A DNA stretch of 14,640 bases from Bacteroidales bacterium (GTDB taxonomy: Bacteria; Bacteroidota; Bacteroidia; Bacteroidales; Bacteroidaceae). The DNA lies in assembly GCA_004558865.1 (NCBI GenBank), contig SFCY01000060.1, forward strand, positions 1 through 14,640. Direction: 5' to 3'. The translations under genes were made by a program, and so were the position numbers. The notes beneath the pieces were generated by a model. The model had not been told where the DNA came from and did not search any database. It worked only from the letters and a program-made list of their open reading frames with translations. Shown here piece after piece: positions 1 to 5,354 of this stretch (its first letter is position 1; every line of letters begins with the position of its first letter).

Positions 1-75
1 CAGAACCATAGCTCCGGTAGGAGCGTAAGCCTGGACATGACCATTTTCCTTCCCCTTTACATATAAACTTACCAT
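1..75 (-). CDS. possible 5' part of an unidentified ORF running off the left edge
   Basis: Reading leftwards from an ATG at 75-73, 25 codons stay open to the window edge (MVSLYVKGKENGHVQAYAPT and onward). The frame is also open upstream of the ATG to about position 107, just after the toxin stop. The peptide is not recognised. Its upstream part contains the sequence shared with 14490-14506, so this may be part of a repeated intergenic element and not a gene. The assignment is weak because only 25 codons are visible. Confidence 0.2.
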   Translation of the reverse strand, partial: MVSLYVKGKENGHVQAYAPTGAMVL

Positions 76-82
76 GATTCCA

Positions 83-99
83 CGGAAAATATCCGCTGT
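83..99. repeat. left copy of a dispersed intergenic sequence
   Basis: The 17 bases CGGAAAATATCCGCTGT are identical to 14490-14506, and the similarity extends with gaps to the left, through the CCCTTTA and AACTTA segments of both copies. The core contains a small inverted repeat, CGGA-AAATA-TCCG. It lies just downstream of the toxin reading frame. The two copies sit at opposite ends of the window in otherwise unrelated AT-rich intergenic DNA, which suggests a dispersed family; this is inferred from two copies only. Confidence 0.45.
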
Positions 100-107
100 A
101 CCGTTAA

Positions 108-524
108 TTAGATTTCTCTGTTTGCCCAATTCTCAATTTTCAATCCAGGAATATTCTTGAAATGCTTTACATTTTCTGTCACTAAGATCAAATGATAATG
201 AATAGCGGTAGCAGCAATCAGTAAATCAAAATTTTATACGGTAAGTCCTTGTCGGGACAGCTCGTCTCTCAATACAGCGTAATCATCAATGCATTCAGAG
301 ATCGGATAAAGACAAAAATTGTCCCGTACCAAATGAATTTCTTGTAAATGCTTTTGCCTGTTACTACTATGGTACGCTCCATAGGTCAATTCAGCGATAG
401 AAATCTCAGACACACACAATTGCTCAGTATTGACATTCTGGATCTTATCTCGAACGCCATACTTTCCTTTGAAAAAGTGTATCCATATATTGGTATCACC
501 AAGTATCTCTCCATCGTTAATCAT
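108..524 (-). pseudogene. PIN-domain (VapC-like) toxin interrupted by an in-frame stop
   Basis: The ORF starts at 524 and has the PIN-family opening LGDTNIW (Asp10) and the second acidic segment SEISIAELTYGA (Glu45). It then hits a TAA at 234-236 after GLTV. The same frame continues without another stop for 41 codons to a TAA at 108-110, and reads NFDLLIAATAIHYHLILVTE and onward. That is the usual PIN C-terminal segment with the remaining conserved Asp (Asp100 of the full frame). The reconstructed length of 138 residues fits VapC proteins. A single GAA-to-TAA change would explain the break, since family members often have an acidic residue there. The 96-residue product would lack part of the Mg-binding active site and is probably not an active RNase. 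The ATG overlaps the antitoxin stop by 8 bases, so the pair was translationally coupled. Stop-codon readthrough or a sequencing error are alternatives. Confidence 0.8.
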
Positions 525-768
525 CCATTGATTCCACCGCTCTTGCTTTCTGATTTCTGATACTTAATACATCCTGCTCTAATGCATCATCTATATCTTC
601 GCAAGCCCAACAACCATCCAGTTGGCGAAGAGCGTCTTCTGCTTTAGAAGAATCTTTTTCCTGTTTTGTGGACTCAAGTAATTTGTCAGAGAGCCACTGC
701 TTGTTCTTTGCTGTTAAGGATAACCCTGAAAGGTAATCCCATAGATTGTTCATTGCTGCTACATTCAT
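517..768 (-). CDS. antitoxin of the PIN toxin pair
   Basis: This is an 83-residue protein with the N-terminal pattern MNNLWDYLSGLSLTAKNKQW followed by LSDKLLE. In Bacteroidota this pattern is typical of small proteins encoded directly upstream of PIN-domain toxins. The C-terminal half is acidic and probably flexible (EDIDDALEQD), as expected of a segment that wraps the toxin. Both features support an antitoxin that binds and blocks the toxin and probably represses its own promoter; the repressor role is inferred. A strong Shine-Dalgarno-like AAGGAGGT lies just upstream (775-782), which is unusual for this phylum and in this window. MNNLW at Met6 is an alternative start. The gene is intact although its partner is broken. 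The local sequence is clearly more AT-rich than the rest of the window, consistent with acquisition by transfer. Confidence 0.7.
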   Translation of the reverse strand: MNVAAMNNLWDYLSGLSLTAKNKQWLSDKLLESTKQEKDSSKAEDALRQLDGCWACEDIDDALEQDVLSIRNQKARAVESMDD

Positions 769-812
769 GCCGTACCTCCTTGTCTAATAAGAAATGTCAT
801 ATATCAATGCTG

Positions 813-844
813 CAAATATAATGCTTTCAAATAACTTATGCAAG
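813..844 (-). promoter_or_regulatory. promoter of the toxin-antitoxin operon
   Basis: On the minus strand, TATATTTG (813-820) matches the Bacteroidota -7 element TAnnTTTG. CTTG (841-844) lies 20 bases upstream, where the -33 TTTG element is expected. Transcription would begin near 805 and give a leader of roughly 35-40 bases containing the AAGGAGGT ribosome-binding sequence. Confidence 0.65.
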
Positions 845-873
845 TTTCTTTGAAAATTTGTATATCACAATCT

Positions 874-1173
874 TCAGAACCACCGCTTGTTCATCTCCTT
901 CATAAATTCCTCAGTGACGGGATAGCCGGAGGCATCGCCGATGACGGAGTCGATGTGGCAGTAAGGGCAAATGGCCGTGGGCTCCTCGGGAGATACATAG
1001 CCGGTGACTTCAGAGGCTGGGAAGATACGACAACAGGAGAAACAGCCGCACTGCTTCGACAGTTCTATCTGCGCCCGGTTGCGGAAACTGGAGTCTTGAG
1101 CCCACAGCCCAAGCCGCCCACGACAGATGGCGGGGCGTGGACGGCGGAGCAAGAAAAGGCGCCATCCACTCAC
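874..1173 (-). CDS. small conserved Cys-rich (probable zinc-binding) cytoplasmic protein; start uncertain
   Basis: The C-terminal 70 residues match a widespread but uncharacterised family of small cytoplasmic proteins: SSFRNRAQIE, then QCGCFSCCRIF, then ICPYCHIDSVIGDASGYPVT and a terminal NKRWF. Cys42, Cys44, Cys47, Cys69 and Cys72 look like metal ligands, so zinc binding is likely but inferred. The first 25 or so residues are not recognised as part of the family. The only in-frame ATG (1171-1173) lies inside the hairpin at 1155-1193, and a TTG at 1150-1152 follows it directly. The gene may therefore use an unusual start, or it may be a 5'-truncated copy. It lies downstream of the outer-membrane protein on the same strand. 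The antisense ORF at 838-1200 is taken as a shadow. Confidence 0.6.
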   Translation of the reverse strand: MSGWRLFLLRRPRPAICRGRLGLWAQDSSFRNRAQIELSKQCGCFSCCRIFPASEVTGYVSPEEPTAICPYCHIDSVIGDASGYPVTEEFMKEMNKRWF

Positions 1174-1193
1174 GGGGAGCGGATGGCGCCTTT
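1155..1193 (-). terminator. 13-bp perfect hairpin, probable terminator after the outer-membrane protein gene
   Basis: AAAGGCGCCATCC (1155-1167) pairs perfectly with GGATGGCGCCTTT (1181-1193). The 13-nt loop can itself form a 3-bp CTC/GAG stem. Read on the minus strand the hairpin is followed by TTTTCTTG, which is acceptable for a Rho-independent terminator about 140 bases after the outer-membrane protein stop. Read on plus it is followed by TTTGTATT, so it could act in both directions. The start codon of the small Cys-rich ORF lies in its loop. Confidence 0.6.
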
Positions 1194-1198
1194 GTATT

Positions 1199-1335
1199 AA
1201 GGCCGGTTCTAAAAATTAGGTTTAGGAAATTAGACGATACGGATACATGTTGTTTCGGTCGTCTTCTGCATCTATCGGCCTCAAAACGTCAAGTCTCATC
1301 GGTCGTGTAGCCCGCTACACTCCCTGGCCGATTAG
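1199..1335. repeat. structured intergenic sequence with nested palindromes, possibly a dispersed repeat
   Basis: No gene is seen here. It contains a 7-bp palindrome GTGTAGC-CC-GCTACAC (1305-1320). Outside it, ATCGGCC (1274-1280) pairs with GGCCGAT (1326-1332), overlapping the stop of the outer-membrane protein. A further pair is AGACGA (1232-1237) with TCGTCT (1259-1264). The left end, AAGGCCGGTTCTAAAAA (1199-1215), matches 5322-5338 at 16 of 17 positions. The complex folding and the partial second copy suggest a repeated intergenic element or a structured 3' untranslated region of the outer-membrane protein mRNA. Confidence 0.45.
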
Positions 1336-1958
1336 AGGTCGAACTTGTAGCCGAGCGTAATCTGGAACACGCTGTTCTTGGGGCTGTTGTCGCCAGCGTC
1401 GTCCATCTTGGTCAGACCCCAGTTGTAGCGGGCGTCGAGAACGACGTTGGCATATTCATAGCTCAGACCTACGGGGATGGAGAAATCGAACGACTTCACA
1501 TTGTCGGCCAAGTCGACAGTCTTGTTGCCACCCAGACCAGCTGCGTAAACATTCCCATCGGCCTTGGCGTTCACTTTGAAGCCGGGCTGCACGCCCAACT
1601 TCACGGCCAGACCCTTGACCACATACACGTTGGCCATGATGGGGATGTTGATGTAGTCGGTCTTGAAGGTCAAGTCGCCGCCCAGCTTGGTGCCGGCGAT
1701 GCTTGCCGATTTGCTGAGCTTGCAGCCCTGCATGGAGTAGAGCACGCCGGCAGAGAGGCTGAAGATGTCGCTCACCTGATACTCGCCCTCAACGCCGCCT
1801 ACGAAGCCGATGCGGGGATCGCTGCTGTTCATGTCGGTCATGTTGGCGATGTTCATACCCACCTTGGGCTGAAGTGTGAAGGAGCCTACAGAGTGCTGTG
1901 CGAAAGCTGCAACTGAGCTCAGCATCAATACTGCTGCGAAAAGAATTTTCTTCATCAT
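1332..1958 (-). CDS. outer-membrane beta-barrel protein (OMP_b-brl family)
   Basis: The 208-residue protein has a clear Sec signal peptide, MMKKILFAAVLMLSSVAAFA, with cleavage likely before or after Gln21. Alternating polar/hydrophobic strands follow (GSFTLQPKVGMNIANMTDMN, GEYQVSDIFSLSAGVLYSMQ, GLAVKLGVQPGFKV, LSYEYANVVLDARYNWGL). The protein ends in a strand with a terminal aromatic and hydrophobic residue, ITLGYKFDL. This is the layout of the roughly 200-residue porin-family barrels common in Bacteroidota, with about eight strands in the outer membrane. The ligand cannot be inferred; many members are structural or of unknown role. The start is supported by a TAACTTTG promoter element 50 bases upstream and by the signal peptide. 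It is transcribed alone, with a hairpin terminator downstream. Confidence 0.85.
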   Translation of the reverse strand: MMKKILFAAVLMLSSVAAFAQHSVGSFTLQPKVGMNIANMTDMNSSDPRIGFVGGVEGEYQVSDIFSLSAGVLYSMQGCKLSKSASIAGTKLGGDLTFKTDYINIPIMANVYVVKGLAVKLGVQPGFKVNAKADGNVYAAGLGGNKTVDLADNVKSFDFSIPVGLSYEYANVVLDARYNWGLTKMDDAGDNSPKNSVFQITLGYKFDL

Positions 1959-2007
1959 AACTGTAATCTTTTAATGATTAAACTGTATTGGTTTTGTTTA
2001 CACGGTG

Positions 2008-2015
2008 CAAAGTTA
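2008..2015 (-). promoter_or_regulatory. -7 promoter element of the outer-membrane protein gene
   Basis: TAACTTTG on the minus strand fits TAnnTTTG and is followed by GC, as is common. No good -33 TTTG is found about 20 bases upstream. The DNA further upstream (2031-2090) is very AT-rich, which may help promoter activity. The predicted leader is about 40-45 bases. Confidence 0.6.
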
Positions 2016-2171
2016 GGCCTTTTCCGCTTACAGGACATTATTTTTTTAGAAAAATATAGATAAAATTATCCATATTTATGTTCTAAATATCCTTTATTGG
2101 CCAATTGGGAGTCTGTGGATGTCCAAAAAGCGGACGAATTGCGCCTCAAGCGACGGCCCAAAAGCCCGCTT

Positions 2172-2696
2172 TCACGGCTTTCCGTGACGTGCCTCCCAAT
2201 CGATGAGCTGCCGCTGCAGGCGCGCGCCCCAGTGGTAGCCGCCCGGCGTTCCGTCGCCACGTGTCACGCGATGGCTGGGAATGAGTATGGCTATGGGGTT
2301 CCCGTCAATGGCCTCCGTCACCGCGTCCACCTCCGTGGGGAGGCCCAGCCGGTCGGCCACCTGCTGGTAGCTCACCGTGGTGGCGTAGGGAATGCGGCGC
2401 AGCTCCCTCCACACCTGCTGCTGAAACTCCGTACCCTTGGGGCAGAGCGGTATCTCCTCCCACAGGGGCGAGGAGGCGAAGGGAGCCGGCGACGCGAATA
2501 TCAGACGCTCCACCTGCCGCGCCATAGCGTCGCTCTGCGAGGTGGGAGTGTAGACTCCCCAGCGGGCGCCCAGCTCGTGGATGACGCGATGGCGGTCAAA
2601 GCCCAAGAACTGCAGGTCGCAGACGCCTTGGGAGTTGCGCGCCACAAGGATGGTGCCGAGGGGCGACTCGGCAAAGCCAAATGTTATCGTTTCCAT
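2172..2696 (-). CDS. O6-alkylguanine-DNA alkyltransferase homologue lacking the catalytic cysteine
   Basis: The 174-residue protein matches the C-terminal methyltransferase domain of Ada/Ogt/MGMT. It has the helix-turn-helix region GTEFQQQVWRELRRIPYATT, then VSYQQVADRLG with the nucleotide-flipping Tyr (Tyr110), and then GNPIAILIPSHRVTRGDGTP followed by GGYHWG. Enzymes of this family repair O6-alkylguanine by moving the alkyl group to the Cys of the PCHR motif. Here that residue is Ser141 (codon AGC at 2274-2276). The Arg finger that normally precedes it (RAV in Ada and MGMT) is Asp124 (EVDAV). Both changes argue against alkyl transfer. Lesion binding without repair, as in alkyltransferase-like (ATL) proteins that carry Trp at this site, is possible but inferred. 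The start at Met 2696 is chosen because a TATCTTTG promoter element lies just upstream, inside the longer ORF that would start at 2801. The gene is divergent from guaD. Confidence 0.85.
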   Translation of the reverse strand: METITFGFAESPLGTILVARNSQGVCDLQFLGFDRHRVIHELGARWGVYTPTSQSDAMARQVERLIFASPAPFASSPLWEEIPLCPKGTEFQQQVWRELRRIPYATTVSYQQVADRLGLPTEVDAVTEAIDGNPIAILIPSHRVTRGDGTPGGYHWGARLQRQLIDWEARHGKP

Positions 2697-2713
2697 CTTC
2701 TTCTTATTTTTGC

Positions 2714-2753
2714 GCAAAGATATAAAATTATAGAATAATATTTGTATCTTTGC
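2714..2753. promoter_or_regulatory. back-to-back divergent promoters for the alkyltransferase homologue and guaD
   Basis: Two TATCTTTG -7 elements face away from each other: 2715-2722 on minus and 2745-2752 on plus. They form a perfect 9-bp inverted repeat, GCAAAGATA/TATCTTTGC, around an AT-only core broken by two G residues. Neither has a clear -33 TTTG at the expected distance, and each would fall in the other's promoter. The two promoters therefore probably compete for polymerase, or share an activator. Confidence 0.6.
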
Positions 2754-2780
2754 ATGACAAACTGGTGAGCTACCCCCTCT

Positions 2781-2809
2781 GCAGCCCCACCGCCGCCCCA
2801 TGGGGCTGC
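2781..2809 (+). other. GC-rich hairpin in the long guaD leader
   Basis: GCAGCCCC (2781-2788) pairs with GGGGCTGC (2802-2809). A competing 12-bp palindrome, GCCCCATGGGGC, lies at 2795-2806. The predicted guaD leader is about 125 bases, long for this genome, and very GC-rich throughout (2765-2870). It matches no riboswitch consensus I can recall, including purine riboswitches. Its role is unknown. Confidence 0.4.
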
Positions 2810-2884
2810 GTCGGCACGACGGCTGCCCCGGCGGCCTTTTGGCCCTTGCGGCGCAGGGGGAGGGCTCCCGAAAAGCGTGTATCT

Positions 2885-3355
2885 ATGATGAACAAAGAAG
2901 ATTTCATGCGCCGTGCCATAGAGTTGGGCGTGGAGAGCGTGCGCCAGGGTGGCGGCCCGTTTGGGGCGGTCGTCGTGAAGGACGGCGAGGTGATAGCCGA
3001 GGGCAACAACCGCGTCACCCTCGACAACGACCCCACGGCCCACGCCGAGGTGTGCGCCATACGCCATGCCGCCCGCCGCTTGGGCTCCTTCAACCTGAGC
3101 GGCTGCGAGATCTACACCTCGTGCGAGCCCTGCCCGATGTGTCTTGGAGCCATCTATTGGGCCAGGCTCGACCGCGTCTACTACGGCTGCGACCGCAAGG
3201 ACGCCGCCAACGCTGGGTTCGACGACGACTTCATCTACCGCGAGCTCGCACTTGCGCCCGAGAAGCGCAGCATGATGATGGCGGCGCTGTTGCCGCAAGA
3301 GTCGCTCGCGGCCTTCAGGATGTGGAGGGAAAAGGGCGACAGGAAAGAATACTGA
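2885..3355 (+). CDS. guaD: guanine deaminase (cytidine deaminase fold)
   Basis: The enzyme converts guanine to xanthine and ammonia (EC 3.5.4.3) in purine salvage in the cytoplasm. The 156-residue protein equals the usual length of the small bacterial GuaD. It carries GGPFGAVVVKDG, the zinc and catalytic motif HAE (His53, Glu55), and SCEPCPMCLGAIYWAR with Cys83 and Cys86 as the other zinc ligands. It also has the GuaD-specific segment AANAGFDDDFIYREL and the C-terminal KEY, which in the B. subtilis enzyme closes the active site of the domain-swapped dimer. These features separate it from tRNA adenosine deaminase TadA. Starts at 2885 and 2888 are both possible; the longer frame back to 2750 overlaps the promoter and is rejected. 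Zinc dependence fits with, but is not proof of a link to, the ZIP transporter downstream. Confidence 0.9.
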   Translation: MMNKEDFMRRAIELGVESVRQGGGPFGAVVVKDGEVIAEGNNRVTLDNDPTAHAEVCAIRHAARRLGSFNLSGCEIYTSCEPCPMCLGAIYWARLDRVYYGCDRKDAANAGFDDDFIYRELALAPEKRSMMMAALLPQESLAAFRMWREKGDRKEY

Positions 3356-3364
3356 CCGAGTGCG

Positions 3365-3384
3365 CGCCCCCCTGCGTGGGGGCG
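3365..3384 (+). terminator. GC-rich hairpin after guaD
   Basis: CGCCCCC (3365-3371) pairs with GGGGGCG (3378-3384) around a 6-nt loop, ten bases after the guaD stop. No T run follows, so it is a weak Rho-independent terminator at best. The right arm GGGGGCGTGGCC is also the last segment of the tandem repeat that follows, so the hairpin may belong to the repeat and not to guaD. Confidence 0.35.
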
Positions 3385-3397
3385 TGGCCATATAACC

Positions 3398-3542
3398 AAC
3401 GATGCTACGAACCCTGTTCAGCGAGGACGCTGAACCTCCCAAGGGGGCGTGGCCTAAAATCAACGATATGCTACGAACCCTGTTCAGCGAGGACGCTGAA
3501 CCTCCAAGGGGGCGTGGCCATAAAATCAACGATATGCTACAA
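3398..3542 (+). repeat. 64/66-bp tandem repeat duplicating a start-codon region
   Basis: Two near-identical units, 3398-3461 and 3462-3527, are followed by a partial third at 3528-3542. A partial unit end (GGGGGCGTGGCCAT) precedes them at 3378-3391. Each full unit begins AACGAT(AT)GCTACGAACCC and contains an 8-bp hairpin GTTCAGCG-AGGA-CGCTGAAC (3416-3435 and 3482-3501). Each ends in a GGGGGCGTGGCC segment and TAAAATC. The partial third unit is the ATG region of the downstream gene (ATGCTACAA), so the repeat has copied that gene's start context upstream. The units are in frame with the gene and free of stops, giving an ORF from 3402 with MLRTLFSEDAEPP twice. Confidence 0.85.
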
Positions 3543-3923
3543 CGGGATTATATCATGCGCCTCATCCAAGAGTTCCTGGCAGCCCTGCAGCGGATGCTGG
3601 AGAAGAAGGAGATCGAGAGCAGGCGCGAGACACTGGAGAAACTCTACGACCAATATGTGGGACCCCACGACTTCTATCACCTGGCCTCGGTGGAGGATGT
3701 GTTCCAGTCGCTGGCGGGCGAGGAAGCCGCGCGCAGGGCGATGAAGATACAGATGCTGGCCGAGCTCTACTATTACGACGCCCAAATGGAGACCGAGCCG
3801 CTGCGCTCTATGCTCCTGCAAAAGGCCTACACGATGTACGACTGGCTGCAGGATCATGAGCAGACCTACTCCGTGGAGCGCGTGAGGAGGCTGGAGGAAA
3901 TCAGGGCTGCCATGAATAAATAA
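3534..3923 (+). CDS. small protein of unknown function, N-terminus DUF6483-like
   Basis: The 129-residue protein starts MLQRDYIMRLIQEFLAALQR. This resembles the opening of DUF6483 proteins, where a DYIMR-type motif is followed by an amphipathic helix. The rest is strongly helical and charged (MLEKKEIESRRETLEKLYDQ, MKIQMLAELYYYDAQMETEP, LLQKAYTMYDWLQDHEQTYS) with no signal peptide or membrane span. It is therefore probably a cytoplasmic helical-bundle protein. No function can be assigned. Starts at 3534 or 3555 are possible. The frame is also open upstream through the repeats to an ATG at 3402, which would add a repeat-encoded 44-residue tail. The MATE gene follows after 25 bases, suggesting co-transcription. 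Confidence 0.65.
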   Translation: MLQRDYIMRLIQEFLAALQRMLEKKEIESRRETLEKLYDQYVGPHDFYHLASVEDVFQSLAGEEAARRAMKIQMLAELYYYDAQMETEPLRSMLLQKAYTMYDWLQDHEQTYSVERVRRLEEIRAAMNK

Positions 3924-3948
3924 AGTACGGCCGCAGGATAACACAACA

Positions 3949-5343
3949 TTGTCTGACATCAACGACATGACCGTGGGGTCGCCCGCCCGCGGCATCTTCA
4001 GGTTTGCCGTACCTTTAATACTCGGCTACATATTGCAGCAGATGTACCTCATCATCGACGCCGCCATCGTGGGCCGTTGGATAGGCGTGGGTGCGCTGGC
4101 GGCGGTGGGCGCGTCGTCGAGCGTGATGTTCCTCATCATGGGCTTCTGCAACGGCTCGTGCGCGGGCTTCGCCATCCCCATAGCCCAAGCTTTCGGGGCG
4201 AAGGACTTCCACAAGATGCGCTGCTATGTGAGCAACGCCACGCGCATAGCGGTGGTGATGGCGGCGGTGATCACGGTGGTGAGCTGCATGCTCTGCGGCC
4301 GCATCCTGCTGCTCATCAACGCGCCGCGCGACATCTTCCACGACGCCTACGTGTTCCTCTTCCTGCAGTTTCTCGCCATACCGTTCACGATGGGCTACAA
4401 CCTGCTGTCGGGGTTCATCCGCTCGTTGGGCAACAGCAAGGAGCCCTTCCTCTTCCTGCTCGCCTCGAGCTTCCTCAACATCATCCTCGACGTGGCACTC
4501 ATCCTCGTGGCGGGCATGGGCGTAGAGGGAGCCGGAGTGGCCACGCTCATCTCGCAGGCGGCAGCCATGGGGCTGTGCATGGCGTACATCCGCAGGCGGC
4601 TGCGACTGGTCATCCCCCACGGACGGGAGCGGAGCTACGACAACAAGCTCATCTCCATCCTGCTCAACAACGGGGTGCCGATGGGGCTGCAGTTCTCCAT
4701 CACGGGCATCGGCATCATCATGCTGCAGAGTGCCAACAACGCGCTGGGCACCATCTACGTGGCGGCGTTCACGGCCTCGATGCGCATCAAGTATCTCTTC
4801 ACCTGCGTGTTTGAGAACATCGGTGTAGCCATGGCGACCTATTGCGGACAGAACATAGGCGCACGGCGCGCCGACCGCATCCGCCAGGGACTCCTCGCCG
4901 CAGCGAGGATGATGCTCGCCTACTTTGTGCTGACCGTCGTGGTGATATGGCCCTTTGCCGACGACATGATGCGGCTCTTCGTGGACAGCGGCGAGACGGC
5001 CGTGGTGGACAACGCCGCCATGCTCATGCGCATCGCCAACTGCTTCTATGCGGCCTTGGGCGTGCTCACCATCTGCCGCTACTCCATCCAGGGACTGGGC
5101 TACAGCAACCTGTCGATGCTCTCTGGCGTGATGGAGATGGTGGCGCGTTGTGGCGTCAGCCTGTGGGTGGTGCCCACATTCGGGTTTCTCGGCGTGTGCT
5201 ATGGCGACCCCTTGGCCTGGCTGGCCGCCGACCTGTTTCTCGTCCCCGCCCTGTGGTGGGTATGCAGGAGGGTGAGGCGGCTCCATGAGGACCCTCATGC
5301 CCCATCCGCTCCAGTGGACCCAAGGTCGGTTCTAAAAAAATAA
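3949..5343 (+). CDS. MATE family multidrug/cation antiporter
   Basis: The 464-residue inner-membrane protein opens with the MATE pattern MTVGSPARGIFRFAVPLILG followed by YILQQMYLIIDAAIVGRWIG. It has about twelve hydrophobic spans in two similar halves; the second half starts near residue 236 with LISILLNNGVPMGLQFSITG. MATE proteins export organic cations, drugs or metabolites using Na+ or H+; the substrate cannot be told from sequence. The start is a TTG at 3949 preceded by A-rich DNA; an ATG at 3967 (Met7) is equally plausible and gives 458 residues. The C-terminal tail (PHAPSAPVDPRSVLKK) is partly encoded by a sequence, 5322-5338, that also occurs at 1199-1215, so the original stop may have been lost. 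The EamA gene begins 11 bases later. Confidence 0.88.
   Translation: MSDINDMTVGSPARGIFRFAVPLILGYILQQMYLIIDAAIVGRWIGVGALAAVGASSSVMFLIMGFCNGSCAGFAIPIAQAFGAKDFHKMRCYVSNATRIAVVMAAVITVVSCMLCGRILLLINAPRDIFHDAYVFLFLQFLAIPFTMGYNLLSGFIRSLGNSKEPFLFLLASSFLNIILDVALILVAGMGVEGAGVATLISQAAAMGLCMAYIRRRLRLVIPHGRERSYDNKLISILLNNGVPMGLQFSITGIGIIMLQSANNALGTIYVAAFTASMRIKYLFTCVFENIGVAMATYCGQNIGARRADRIRQGLLAAARMMLAYFVLTVVVIWPFADDMMRLFVDSGETAVVDNAAMLMRIANCFYAALGVLTICRYSIQGLGYSNLSMLSGVMEMVARCGVSLWVVPTFGFLGVCYGDPLAWLAADLFLVPALWWVCRRVRRLHEDPHAPSAPVDPRSVLKK
5322..5338. repeat. second copy of a 17-bp sequence, forming the MATE C-terminal codons
   Basis: AAGGTCGGTTCTAAAAA differs by one base from 1199-1215. Here it supplies the last codons of the MATE gene (Arg-Ser-Val-Leu-Lys-Lys) and reaches up to its stop. 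At the other site it is intergenic. This may be the edge of a dispersed element or a chance match. Confidence 0.3.
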
Positions 5344-5354
5344 ACAATGACAGT

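Noticed and set aside
838..1200. 120-codon plus-strand ORF
   Set aside because: Antisense to the conserved Cys-rich protein, whose motifs are clearly on the minus strand.
2697..2801. 35-residue N-terminal extension of the alkyltransferase homologue
   Set aside because: It spans the divergent promoter region and has no similarity to the family; Met at 2696 gives the usual start.
2760..2884. Purine riboswitch upstream of guaD
   Set aside because: The leader is very GC-rich and lacks the conserved junction and loop sequences of the purine aptamer.
2684..3529. 281-codon minus-strand frame with repeated GGSASSLNRVRSI
   Set aside because: The repetition is the translated 64/66-bp DNA repeat, and the rest is antisense to guaD.
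3398..3542. CRISPR array
   Set aside because: Units are directly adjacent, with no unique spacers between repeats, and only two full copies exist; no cas gene is near.
4015..5298. 427-codon antisense frame opposite the MATE gene
   Set aside because: Composition (His, Arg, Asp, Gly-rich) is that of a GC-driven shadow frame; the plus strand has a clear twelve-span transporter.
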